Source: Dirofilaria immitis (Eukaryota > Nematoda > Chromadorea > Rhabditida > Onchocercidae). From it: 64,000 bases of DNA. Below are positions 51,756-64,000 of this stretch, one piece after another (positions within the stretch are counted from its first letter, which is position 1; each line of letters begins with the position of its first letter). The stretch covers positions 3,901,501-3,965,500 of the forward strand of contig JAKNDB010000098.1 in NCBI GenBank assembly GCA_024305405.1. Reading direction: 5' to 3'. The notes beneath the pieces were generated by a model. The model was not told the DNA's origin and ran no database searches. It saw only the letters and a list, made by a program, of their open reading frames with translations. The position numbers and the translations under genes were made by a program.

Positions 51756-53052
51756 CCCCTTAAATACAAGTGAAAATTTTAGCCTGTATCGGATGATATC
51801 AAATTAAAATTAAAAAAAAAAAACAAAGAAGAAACTGCTTCAAAGAAATAATTCCTTCGCTATTAAGTTTCTTATCGTATATGAGCTCTATGTATATATA
51901 GTATATAATAATATATCAAATTCTATCTTGATTAAATTCAAATATTTGACCTAATGTAATTATAATTGGAGCTATCCTCCTCTAACATTTTAATAAGTTA
52001 CCATATAAAGCTATCCGGAGTTTTAAACTACGACAAATTGAAATGAAATTTCTAATATTTCAAATAAATTACAGAAAATAAAAGAAGTTGAAATTAATCG
52101 AAACAAAATATGTAATTTCAAACATAAATGACTTTCAAATCAATTATCGATTGTAATGAAGTTTGATGATATTTTTATTCATTTCCTCCGAAAAAAAAAG
52201 ATGGTAATGATAAAAAAGCAATATGCACAATATTTAATAAAATTATAGGAACAACTAAAATGAAAATATTTACACCTGCAGCAAATAGAATAACCGGATG
52301 AAGAAGTTATCAAGAAATGAAATCATCATAATAAATTAACAACATAATCGATTGATTATATATTCCCGAAAGAGAAATTTGAAAAGAGATAGAATGAGTG
52401 CATAAACTAATTTAATAAATGATAATAACATACACTAAAACCAATGAGATCTTATCAAAATAGTTAATCACAACGAATGTTAATGTCACACGGAGTTATA
52501 AGTAGCTGCATGAAACAATACTGCTAACGGAATAAAATAGAACACATTAAAATATACATTTAATAACAATTTGAAGAAAATAAAATATTTGAGAGGTTCG
52601 AAAATTAAATTACACTATGAATAAGTTGATTAGTAAAAACATTAATTCTGTTTAATACCATATAATCTGAGATAACAATATAGCGTAGCAATGAAATTGA
52701 GCATGTAAGTTGAAAATAAAATATGAAAAAAGGACTGAAAAATATTATAACGATGAATGATACTAAATAAAAATGATACTAAATATTTCAAGATATATGA
52801 TTTTGCCACTAAATGATTAATTATAAGAACAAAATAAGACTATACTAATTTAGAATTTTTGATGCAATAATAGCGATGTCAATGTGATACTACTTGCTTT
52901 TGCCAAAATATAAGAAAATGGCCCATAAACAAAGTAAAGAAAATGTTCATAGAAAAGATCTGCACAGGCCACCATTTGTTTGAAACGGATACTGTAATAG
53001 CAATTCAATAATTTAAGTGAATTCAAATTTATCGGCACAAGAAATACCTGAA
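51756..53052. other. Spacer between SNX14 and the PRELI gene
   Basis: About 1.3 kb, AT-rich. It has a short open stretch on the minus strand (52850-53038) that matches nothing I know and probably belongs to the SNX14 3' UTR. No hairpin like that before NDUFAF6 was noticed. Confidence 0.55.
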
Positions 53053-56000
53053 TTAAATTTTTACTATAATCAAGAAATCACAAATATATATACTATTTAA
53101 TCTCAAAATTTTGTTCATTTTCGAATGGAAATAATTTTTGCACAAAATGTCAAGATAAACGTATGCCAGTTGCTTATTTAAACGTGGATACTGTAAAATA
53201 TGAAAAATAGTCAGTATTCCTTTACGGAATTGTTTATGGCCAATTAATTTAATAAAATAAATTGGTAGCTGTTCCTGCAAATATTCCAATGTTAAATGTT
53301 GCGCCAATTCCATACGTAGCATTTTTTCCTAAAAAGCAAAATCTGATTACTCAATAAAACAATGAAACATATGCATCCTTCTCAACAGAAAAGATATTTG
53401 CGAAAAAAAAATCGATTATCATTTAATATGCCAAGAAAACAAAAATCAAAGTAAAAATTAATCACCTGATCGGATTTTGATGGATTATTAATTCCAAAAA
53501 TTGAATCTTGAATGAACCGCAGCATACGTATACAATTAAATTCCACAAATATTTTATTCAGAAATCGTCTAAATAGAACAGCTGCTACCGCATCAATAGT
53601 ATTTCCCATTAAATGTCGAATGATAACAATTATCCATAGTGGCCATCGAACAACACCAAATAAACGATTTAGAATGAAAAGTACAGCGTCACAAAAGCTT
53701 CTAAAATTTTCAAAAAGAAGAATGAGAGAGTATAATTAAGAAAAGATTTAAATGAAAATTGGATTTCAAAGTTAGATTTTTAATCCAAATTTAACTGATT
53801 TAATAATTGCCAAAAAATCAGTATTTTGCTTAATTAAAGTCATTTTTGAAGGCCTAAATCTCAAAAGCGATATTTGGACATAATTAACTCAATACAATTT
53901 TTGATAGATCATTAAATTACCTGGTTAAAGAGTTAAAGTAATCTTTTGAAGCTGAAATGTCAAGGAAATCAACAAAACTCGTCATATAATCCGATAAATT
54001 TTGCAACGCAAATGCAAAATTAGAATTCAATAATTAAAATAGATACTTTGTCCATAATGTAGTTTGCGTCAGGGAGAAATCTATTTGAGCACTTGGACAA
54101 TTATCACCATATATATCACTTTGCAACCTATTCCGCGTTTGTTTCGCAACTTCTGGATTAATGGACGATACAGTGCTGAAAATGTGTGATATTCCATACT
54201 GATTCGTTGACTAGCAAAACAAGATTATTTGCCTCAAACAGATTGTAAAAAGTGAGCAACATGAAGGTTTTCGAAAAATTATCTTATCTTTTAACCAATC
54301 ACTTTTGCAGCAGAGAAAAAGATGCATCCATTATCCTGTATAAAACATCACCAATTGTGTCTCAAACATAGGCACTAATATATTTTCTGCATAATAATTT
54401 ATAAATTCCAATAAAATTTAAAGTTTATAATCATAAAATCTCACTTCGATTCGTTTGAATTGCGCGACTGAGGAATCAATGTTGTTGCTAAGAGAGATAA
54501 AATAAATGGTTTCAAATTCTGACCTCTTTCGCGAGCAAATTTACTCGGCATTTTTTTACCATCTGGAAATCATTGAGATTTTCGCGTCATTATTTTTTGC
54601 TCAAACGAGTGAAAAAGAAAAAAGTTACAAATTAAAAGATGCTCTGCAGACAATTTAATGCATACTTGAATTGTAACTTACATTCCACGGATAGAGATCG
54701 GAAATTTGTGTTGAATCTTTGAATCTTTGTTCGGTACTTAGAAAAACAAATAGAAGATCTGACTGTTTCAATGCTCGCTAAAAGAATCAAGCCTACTTAT
54801 GTTCATCTTGAATATACAATGTTAACGAATAATTCCAATAGATTATTATATAACCAAGTAATAATTAGAACAATTGTACAAACCCCATCTCATTCTTTAC
54901 TATTCAGAAAAAATGCTCGTACCTGTTTGGTGAGAAGCTGAATAAAACGTTCGAAATATTCACGTCGCGATTCCACATAAACACGACTTTTACAATTGAA
55001 AAATCGTCGAGGTGGCAATGATTCTGTTTTAATTGTATTTCCATGAAACTCTATCAATTTTGATTCCAGAATATAAAATTCGTTGTAGTGACGAATCACG
55101 GTCCACTGGAAATATTGTCAGCCTGATGGTAAAACATTCACAAAATCAAGTGGTCTCAGCAAAATTTGAAATTACGGTTAAATTCCATCCAGTTTAACAG
55201 GAAAAATGATTTACTTTCTGTGGTGCTTCAGCGGCCGATAACGGTGTCTGATCACTGTCATCATTTATATCAAACCGTTCAATAAAAACAACATAGACAT
55301 ACATTGTATGACCTGAATATAATAATAAAACTATCATAACCTCAACTTTTGTAGATTAGGACGTCAATTCTTATCGTAAATATTAATTAAAACATTGAAG
55401 GAATTTTGAAAAGACCATCAACAGGATCTCGTCGTGGCTCAACACGTGGGATCGTTACATTCCATTTGTTCATATCACGTCCCGGATCAAACAATGGTAT
55501 TTCAAAATTATTCGAATTCGTATGTTGTTCAAGCTCTTCATCGAGCTAAAAATTGTTTCCAGATATTGCAACCAAAATCACTCAAAACGAAGATTTCATA
55601 TTCAGAATATCAAATAAACATCATAATCTACCATATTAGAAATAAGCTGATCATCCTGCATTTCTGTTGTATTCTCTTTCCCATTATTCAAAACAAGCTG
55701 AAATACCAATATTTTATTGTATACTAATGGAATTTGAAAAATGAAAACATTAATATAGCAGATGATCTTACCTCAAAGGTTGGCGTTCGCAAAGATGTAC
55801 CATCCCTTGGTGAAATCGAATTCAAACCTTGCGTGATGTCATCAGTCGGCTCGATCGCCCTATTCATCTCACTTGATTCAACATCACTGAAATGATTAAA
55901 AGACGGATCCACTGATCGATTTACTGGAAACAGCATTCGCCAAAGACGATTCCTAAATTTGATAATTGCTCGAAATATCTAGAAAATTGCATAGAATGAA

Positions 56001-59000
56001 TTCTATATTATATATTTGTGTCATATATTGCTCTTATAACCAGAGCTATACGAAACAACAAATTAGTAGTGGATCAGATATAAGTAATCTAAAAAATTGG
56101 CGGCATGATAATAACTAGCTGACTTATAGATTATATATTCTAATTCGATTGAATGTCTTAATAGAAACGTGTATCACTACATATCATGAAAATGAGATGA
56201 TTGTCATTTTCAAAATATCAATGATCACAAAAAGCAATATATGATTCTTCACGAAGATTGAACTGATTATCCAATTAAAAAGTCAAGCCCGAATTCCATA
56301 ATAACTGATTTTTAGCTGTAGATTATAATATATCTTAAGTGAATAAGATATGCAACATATTTCTCTAATCATTCACAACAATAAGAAACTACAAGTGGAG
56401 TGAGAAATTCAGAACCTAAGAATCAATATATAGAAATACAGCCTTTTAATAGTCTTAAAAAATTTCATCTACCTGAATTGAGATAGGGAATAATTAGCGT
56501 CAACAGCTGGTAAAAGAGAACGAGTTGATTTGGAATGTTTATTGGATGTAATTAATTCATCGATACCTACAGGTCGAGGACCACACAAATTACTGAAGAA
56601 GCATTCTGATTGACAAAATGGTATAACATATTCATGCTGCATTCGTTTGTATACAATTTGAAAAGCCTATAATCATCAAATTAGAAATATAATTGGAAAA
56701 TATTAAATAAACTTCAACAAACTTCGTCTTATAAGTTCTACTTCTTTAAGACAATAACTTCAACTACCTAAAATTATCTTCTAAATTCACAATATTTTTT
56801 TCAAATAATGAAAATTGAAACCTTTTCCAAACATCGATCAAGTAGCTCATAATCATGATTTTCCACTGCTTTGCTGAATTCACAGATAATTTCAACAGGA
56901 AGATTAATCCTATCCGGGGCACTGTCATGAATATATTTAACAAAGAGCTCCCAAATGTCGTATTGCAGTTCACTCATTGCAATATGGTCATTCTGCAGAT
57001 ACAATAAAAGTTATTAAATTTCACGTACTTTCTAATGTTAACATATAACTTGTCAATTAATTTAAATCTAAGAATTCATAAGTGAAAATATACTGCTCAA
57101 ATTTTTGGTTACCTTTGCAGAACTTATGGCATATTTTTATGCTACTTTCCTTAGACAAAATCACATAAGTTATGGTAAATAGGATTTGACAGTACGCATA
57201 TATAAACGATATGAAAGATTCGAATAATGTTTAAAATAACTTATTACATTCTGACTGTAGTCAGAATTATTACTTTCGGATTTTTTTATTATTCTATTCC
57301 TTAGAATTTTCATTTCACACTCCATAATTTCAGAAAACACAATTTCATGATAAATACCTGGACGTTAAGCATTCTTCCATGTGCATCTCCTGCATGAACT
57401 AAAAATCAAGTTCATTTAGAGGTGCATGAATATCCTTTAAATACGCCCTGAACATCATCAATTGTCGAGTATCTCGAAGCATATCACTAAGCTTCAATTG
57501 AAGCAATGAATCAGGAGTGTCGGTTAGAGAATAATCAGTAAGTTGATGCAAAATTTCAACTTGTCTGCTTCCCTAAAAGCTACTTTCCAGATATTATCCA
57601 GATGAAGTCCCTATTTATCATATTTTCATCAGATTCATTTCCATGTAAATACTACTATTCGTTGTTTATACCAGTTTCCTAAGCGACATTTGTTAACAAT
57701 CCTTACGAACTAAATACTTATAAGGTTAAAAGCAAAAGATAATACATTACGACTCTAATTAAAAATACCTGAGATATATTCGGAGAGCTCAGAACGTCCG
57801 AATCACAAAGAAATACCAGTAACCGATTAATGATATCAGGATCAGCTATTAAATCCATAGCTGGTAGAAGAAATGAAAAAACAAAAAGTTCCCGCAGGAA
57901 ATGGCGACATACATGACTTGCCCATGGGCGCTAAAATGATTTAAATACGGGAAAATTTAGTCTTAAAGTCGAACAAAGAAAATGAAAAAATCGAGACTAT
58001 CGATGAAAATAGATCAAAAAACAAAGTTAATATACAATTTCTCGAAAAGGATTCAAAAAATTTTGAATTAACAAAATTTATCCCATTAACTGTTTATTGT
58101 ATTATATATAATCAATCCGCGAAAGTTTTACATTTCGCAGTATTAGCATTACATACTAAATAACTCTACATGCTTCAGAAATCCTTATTAGAAAATAGTA
58201 CTCAGTTATTAATCACATTAGTTATTCCTTCGTATTAAAATAACAGGGTGGCAGTTTTATTAGGGTAATAGATAATAGTCTTAAAAGTAATAACTTTATT
58301 AAAGCAAAGGATAAATCGTAAAGTAACTATTTAAAGCATTATAGAAAACTTGAATTGGGAGAAAATAATACCGAATGATTAGTAAGAATATCACGAAAAG
58401 GGGAATCATTATCGCTGGAATGACCCGCAATACAACTTTCATCCATTATAAGCCCAATTAAGTGATCAGCCAATTCGCGTAGATAATCCACTTCATTTTC
58501 TCGTGAACTAAGAGCGAAATGTACATCTGGCATAGCTTCTAAGATTTTTGTTTCAACCAACTGAGATGAAGATATCTGAATAATATGCAGTGATTAGCTA
58601 AAATTATGGGGTGAAAATCAAAAATTATTGAAAACAATCAAAAATAACAGTCTGAAAGATTTTTAAATTATAAGATCGAAAAATATTGAAATAATCTTAA
58701 AACGTTCATTCCCTTTAAGTGCAGATCTCTTCAAAGTTAAAAAAAAAAAAAAAACGTACATTTTTATCAATCATTGCACTTAAATGTTTAACTCTACTAC
58801 AATGTATTGCTGCCAATGGTACAGCTTCAAATAAAATTGTCGAGGAAAGGTCAATCTTCTGAAAGCGTAAATACAAGACAGCAACGGCATAACGAATTTG
58901 ATATCTAAAATACGAATATTTCATCTTTATCAGTCTTGTTTATATCAATATGTATAATAGTATTTAATCTATTCTCTCTGTGCATGCCGCTAATATTAAT

Positions 59001-60967
59001 TATCGCTAAACAAAATAAAATAAAATAAACCATGCATAATGTTAATAAATGAGTGATGTAACTAATTTCACATTCCTCAAGGTCATTTTTTTCATGCATT
59101 TTCTATGCATCTGCTTTGTTATCTTGATCTAACTAAATTCACATCCTTTCTCTTATCACTAAAAAACTATTCACATGCAAAATTCTTTATCTCATAACTA
59201 ATCTTATCACAATCTTTACTGCAATTAGATCCCTTATTTTTCTGTTATTTTGTTGTAAACACTACCATTAAATATGTTTTTATGTTAATCAAAATTATAT
59301 ATATATAATTTTGTTATATATATATATATATAAAGAATAATATAACACATTATATATATAATATATACTAAATAATAATATTATCATCTTTGTTATTATC
59401 ATATAATATGTTCATTATTATTATATATTATGTTACTATATTCATTCATTCTTTATATATATATATCCATGATTATGATGTTAAAGACAGAATAGATTTC
59501 TAATCGATCTAGTGAAGGCTGTATTACATTTTGTCTTATTTCGACTGCCCCCAAATTTAAATCAACCAAGGATACTTTCAATAAATCCGTTTTCTCTACG
59601 GTATATAATATTAGCAAATGAGCAATGATTGGATAATTATGATAATATAGAAAAACTTGTTAAAATCACCTTATTTCATTAACAAATGAAGCATCACCGC
59701 TTATTTTCGTTTTATACCAGCTGTTTACATAGTTATCAATTAATTGTTCAATTAATTCTTCAAGCAATTTATTTACGGGCTCTGGTATCGTTACGCCTAA
59801 AACATCCTTATACTCTAAAAATAGATTTGTACGTTCAGCTTCTTCAAAAAAAAAAAAAATTTGATTCATTCTCCAGTCGCATGCAGGAAATATGTCAATT
59901 ATCTAATTTTTCTCTAATAGCAACACTATATGTCTATCAGTACATTCACTTGCAATAAATCTTTAGCATGCAACATAAAATTTTATATCAATAAAAAATG
60001 TGAAATTATAAAAGCAATATTTAAAAATGATTTAATAATTGAATGTTTGTTAGTTAACCTTTCCATGGTAAATCATGAATTCGTTTGGAATTATTTTTTA
60101 CATCCATATTTCTAACATTGGTTTCATTAGGAACTAATTTTTCGCCAAGCCAATTCTCAAAAAAATTCCATAAGAGTTCTCCATCAGAATAGTTTATCAA
60201 ACAAGCTATTATAAAATAGCCAACAGCTAAAGCTGAACAATGTGTAACAATCCATAAAACACTGAAAACAAAATGTCTAAAATTTTAAAACAAATACTAA
60301 AGTATGCAACGTTTAACAACATAAGAATAAGATGAAAATAAATATGCAAAAAAATGAAATATATAAATTTAACGTGATAACATAAATATTGAATACACAA
60401 CTATCTTTTAGCTATTACCAGTTAAAGATTTCTGAGAAATCAAAGAATTTCATTAATAAGTAATGGAAGTTTTAATTTCACTTTTCGTGTGAGGTCTTAT
60501 TTTTCATCTAGGTAACTACCGCATTAATCATTTATAGTAATTATTTTTTTCGTTTTTATGACAAAGTTTCCTCTTGCATATATCATTCCTTCTAATTTCA
60601 TTTGGTTTATGGCAATCATTTTTTTCTTTTTATAATCAATTCTTGCTGTTTAAGTAATCATTTTTCCTTCACTTAATCAGGAAAATTTTTTTAATTAATC
60701 TACAAGAGATATTTGTGTATTCAATACTTATGCTATCGCATTAAATTTATATATTTCATATTTTCTTACATATCTATTTTCTTCTTTTGCTTATAAAAGC
60801 TATGGCCTGTAATATAATATTTTGTTTCATACTAAGATGCAAACATTTTGGAAATTCTATCAGATTGTATTCGTGAATATCTGATTAGATAATTTGAAAA
60901 ATACATACCTGCATTTGAAGAATATCATAAGAAGAATAGTCAAGATAAATGTTAAAAATACTTTCAT
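53053..60967 (-). CDS. SNX14: Sorting nexin-14 (PXA-RGS-PX-nexin C)
   Basis: SNX14 is an ER-anchored sorting nexin that tethers ER to lipid droplets and affects endolysosomal and sterol handling. ATG 60967 starts exon 60909-60967 (MKVFLTFILTILLMIFF, a membrane segment). The next exon (about 60065-60262) has a second one, CSALAVGYFIIACLI. The PXA domain is at 59870-57780 (YVNSWY, RYAVAVLYLRFQKIDL, HFALSSRENEVDYLREL, MDLIADPDIINRLLVFL). An RGS-like region follows at about 57590-56490, and the PX domain at 55300-54890 (RHYNEFYILESKLIEFHG, LPPRRFF, RREYFERFIQLL). The nexin-C part at 54180-53053 ends with LNKQLAYVYLDIL. Domain order and the ESKLIEFHG block single out SNX14 from SNX13/19/25. The acceptor AG at 60969-60970 leaves a 1-base leader. 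Introns hold an AT inverted repeat near 59300-59470. The last codons before the 53053 stop are uncertain. Confidence 0.9.
59288..59471. repeat. AT microsatellite arranged as an imperfect inverted repeat in an SNX14 intron
   Basis: Long TATATA runs near 59290-59335 are followed by aaagaat. Near 59450-59467 the order is attcttt and then TATATATATA, so the outer parts are reverse complements. The segment between is also AT-only for most of its length. It could form a cruciform or be a fragile site; it has no coding content. Confidence 0.7.
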
Positions 60968-62203
60968 GCTAGAACAACTTGCCAATAAATGAAATTAACA
61001 AATATTTAATGAATCCATCAATACAATATAGCAATAAATAAGCTGCAAAAATAACTTCAAAACATTTTTCAATATCTCATTTAATTGTCAAAAACCTATT
61101 GCATTTTCAAATTATTAATTCAAAGAAAAAAGTAAACCTATGAACTAAAAGCTTTCATTAAATTATAAAGATACACAATCAAATATTTCACACCTAGACA
61201 CAGCGATCAGTATATATATCTGAAAATCTTGAATTTCTAAACATGAAAAATAAATTCAAGTATTTTTGGTTCCCAGTGTTCTTGCTAATCTATTCATGAA
61301 TTTAATTCGAATCATTTTTAAAAACAAGTTTCTCTTGTGACAATCCAAAAATTTAAAAAAATTTTTGTAAAAAATGAACGAATTCACTTCAACGACTAGA
61401 TTCTGCAAATTTTACCTTTACATATACCTACATCAAAGTAAAACGTTAAACGATGATTTCATTTAATTCAATGAAAAGAAAATGTACTTAATACTTAAAG
61501 TACTTTTTTTTAAAAATTAAAAAGAAATTAAACTAATAATTGAAAATCTTATGATGTTTAAAATAGCAAATTTTAAAAAGTCTGCGCAAACGAACGCATC
61601 TCATAAGGATAAAAACGAACATTAATGGTTTTATTAGCAGATAATAAACATTAACAATATCATTAATTCAACGAAGTATTAGCAATATTCACTGGCTAAA
61701 AAATAATTCAGAAAATGCTTCCCTCACTTTATAAGCTTAATATTTTGAAGTGGAATCGAGAAGAATAATGGAGTTTCACTGCGGAATAAAAATTACTAAC
61801 CTTATCACACTTTTTGAAATACACATCCAATAAAAACAATCATAGGTCATCTAAAACCAATCACCAATTCAGCCTAATTGAAGGTCAACAATTTGACAGC
61901 TAAAGAAAATGTTTATACTTAATTGCAAAAAAAAGAAAGGAAAGAATGAAACAGGTTAAACAATCTGTTATTACACAAGTAATGCAACAAGAATTAATGA
62001 GAAAACAAAAACAGAATTACTTTTATAAGGAAAAACATGATATGTACGATGCAAGACTCATTAACTATTTTAATTCTACAGAAATGAAATTTACTAAATG
62101 CAAGTCAAAAAAAGAATCTAAAATTCGAAATCTGATTAAAATTTGGGTCTTGAAAATTTACTATTTTAGAGCAGCAATCAAATACCAATTTTTTAAAATG
62201 AGA
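60968..62203. other. Spacer between NOA1 and SNX14
   Basis: About 1.2 kb of AT-rich DNA. A plus-strand open frame at 61946-62212 is lysine/glutamine-rich, matches no family I know and runs into the NOA1 3' end, so I do not call it a gene. The SNX14 trans-splice-like acceptor ttgttctag lies at its left edge. Confidence 0.6.
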
Positions 62204-64000
62204 CTAAGATAAATTCATCGGTTTAACACTTTTTTCTCCTTTTTTGAAGAAAGGTTTTTGTTTTCTTCGTTTCGACAATGCATCTGACTCAGGAAATACA
62301 GGTCGTTTTACTTTATACGCAGCCGTACCACCTATACGTGATCCACGAAGTTGTGCACAAAAAGGTAAAAGAGCTGGCTCCCGTAAGAATAAACCACGTC
62401 CTTCAGGCGTATGAGCCTTTAAGCGAATTTCTCCACGTCGAGACGTCACGCATACCCAGCCCAGCGAAGAAAGAACTATATCACCACAACCTTTCTGTGA
62501 TCCAGTGCTTTCGAAGATCATTTCACTGCCTTTAAGCTGAAAAATAAAAATAATTATTATTATATGGTTTAGAATTTTCAAATTTTTATTTTGGAATATG
62601 GAATTTCCAAATCGTAATAAGTATCTGCAATGTATCTGAAAAAGAATAAATCTAAATGTAAGAACTTACGCCCGGAAACCGCGCTATTCTTTCTGCATCT
62701 CCAATCGGAGCAGCAAGAAGTGAGCTACCTAAATACTTTTCTCGAAAAGCTGCAATTTCAGACGTTTTTCTTATGAAAATCGGCAACTGCGCACTGGCAA
62801 ATACAGTCAACTAAAACATTCAAACTTTCAATACAGTAATCTTAAGTAAATTTGCTATCATATAAAGAATAAACCATAAACATCCCAAATTATTTTACCA
62901 AACCAGAAATTACATCTGTAATCGTCTATGAATTTGAAAATTTTCCGAATACAAGACAAAATTTTTCAATGCAAAATAAATTGATAACAAATTTTCTGAA
63001 AAAAATTACGAGAACACATGGTCGCCTTTCTGGATAATCTCTAGCTGAAATAGGGCCGGCAGCCGTCGGTAAACTAATCACATCGACCTGCGCAATGCCA
63101 CCAACAAGAAGAGATTCTTCTGAATGCATGATAAATGTTCTTGGCATAATCATTGTCCGAGGTAAAACAGTAATCAGTTCATCCAAAGTGAATAAATTCA
63201 AGATCTGAATAACAACATGAATTACTGTAACAATAACTCGAAAAAAAAATATAGTTGTAAAACAAAGTTATATATTTCAAAATTAAGTAGCTAATGAAGT
63301 GATAAAATCTACGTAATTCATTTGAGAGGAGGAATCCGGAAACAGAAATAAGGAAAATAAGCAAATATGCTTTATAAGATAGTGATAGAATATGACGTGC
63401 GTCTCTTAGGAAAGGAAACTATTAATTCGAATTAGGTAGTGAATAGGATTTATCAAATCGACTATATGTAGCAAAGAAATTAAAGAATAAACCTGATCCG
63501 AGTTGACCATTCCGGGAGTATCAAAGCACCATTTTCCCTTGGCAAAAACAAACGAATTCGGATCAAAACTAAAAATAGAATCAATATATAATAGTTTATT
63601 GCGAGGAAAAAACTAGTACATGTATTATACACTAATTGAAATCAATAAAATCTGTCCAAGTCACCAACTAATTTTGTGCAAGGAGTGATACAAAGTTAAA
63701 TAATCAACAAAATAAATACAAACTTACGCCCGTTTTGGTTTGTCAGTCTCTTCAGAATCGGTAAGTATGGAACGAAAAGATGGTGGTTGCAATTCTTTTT
63801 CACGGTCCTTTAAAATCACAAATGAGAGAAAATACATTCAAAATAATAAATATGCGAAATTATATTCAAATAGGCAAAAATAAACCTTGTACGAATTTCC
63901 AATGCCAGACTGCAACATTGCATATTTTATATCGCCTGACTGCTTATACAGTTTATACCGCATACGTTCCTCTTTCTTTTGCCAAGCTTGATTCGTTAAC
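62204..64000 (-). CDS. NOA1: NOA1/YqeH-type circularly permuted GTPase (5' part outside window)
   Basis: NOA1 is a mitochondrial-matrix GTPase that helps assemble the small mitoribosomal subunit and so supports respiration. Exons seen from the right edge are: about 63887-64000 (basic, partial), about 63727-63809, about 63494-63568 with CFDTPGMVNSDQ (G3 motif DTPG), about 63012-63204 (LFTLDELITVLPRTMIMPRTF, SLLVGGIAQVDVI), about 62670-62811 (FREKYLGSSLL, ERIARFPG) and 62204-62536 (LGWVCVTS, HTPEGRGLFLREPALLPF). In this family the GTPase motifs are permuted, so G3 falls at the C-terminal end of the G domain, as seen; G1 would lie beyond 64000. The last exon ends in a basic tail of Lys/Arg clusters before TAG at 62204, compatible with RNA contact. 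Same strand as the four genes downstream. The call is firm despite truncation. Confidence 0.9.

Noticed and set aside
52850..53038. Short minus-strand open frame after the SNX14 stop
   Set aside because: No recognisable motif and no partner exon. The SNX14 C-terminus is already complete by family comparison, so this is likely UTR or spacer.
61946..62212. 88-residue plus-strand open frame in the NOA1-SNX14 spacer
   Set aside because: Composition is Lys, Gln and Tyr-rich as expected from AT-rich DNA, no family resemblance, no splice or leader signal, and it overlaps the 3' end of NOA1 on the other strand.
62278..62535. 85-residue plus-strand open frame
   Set aside because: It is the antisense of the conserved last NOA1 exon, which has clear family motifs on the minus strand.
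1..64000. Wolbachia or other bacterial DNA inserted in the nuclear genome
   Set aside because: Every recognised gene is intron-bearing and eukaryotic. No bacterial-style uninterrupted gene or insertion sequence was seen.

Overview
The window is eukaryotic nuclear DNA from a nematode, most likely a spirurid or filarial species. The genome is very AT-rich. Genes are split into many short exons by GT-AG introns of roughly 100 to 1,500 bases. Several first exons start within 1 to 30 bases of a strong 3' splice acceptor that has no visible upstream donor partner, which is the usual sign of spliced-leader (SL) trans-splicing. I cannot settle the species from sequence alone. Protein comparisons rest on family knowledge from memory; no search was run. 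I see no bacterial operon, CRISPR array, prophage, tRNA or rRNA gene.

Layout. (1) 1-5555, minus strand: DNA2, the replication helicase/nuclease, with its C-terminus cut off by the left edge. (2) 5556-7007: divergent intergenic region with old direct repeats. (3) 7008-26023, plus strand: TPR/Megator (C. elegans NPP-21), the coiled-coil filament of the nuclear-pore basket. It carries five apparent -1 frameshifts in A runs and one LTR-like intronic insertion. (4) 26024-31071: very AT-rich intergenic DNA full of micro- and minisatellites. (5) 31072-42296, plus strand: a ClC-1/ClC-2-type chloride channel (nematode CLH family) with several intronic minisatellites and one -1 frameshift in a T run. 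(6) 42297-45444: AT-rich convergent intergenic DNA. (7) 45445-64000, minus strand: five co-oriented genes, transcribed in the order NOA1 (partial), SNX14, a PRELI-domain protein, EMC5/MMGT1 and NDUFAF6.

The five-gene minus-strand block is the most interesting organisation. Three members act in mitochondria (NOA1 mitoribosome GTPase, PRELI lipid transfer, NDUFAF6 complex I assembly) and two in the ER or at lipid contact sites (SNX14, EMC5). The EMC5-NDUFAF6 gap holds, in order, a poly(A) signal, a perfect 16-bp hairpin and a trans-splice-like acceptor just before the NDUFAF6 start. That resembles nematode operon spacers, so part or all of the block may be an operon. I did not find a clearly undescribed system. 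The recurring homopolymer frameshifts look like assembly errors rather than biology.
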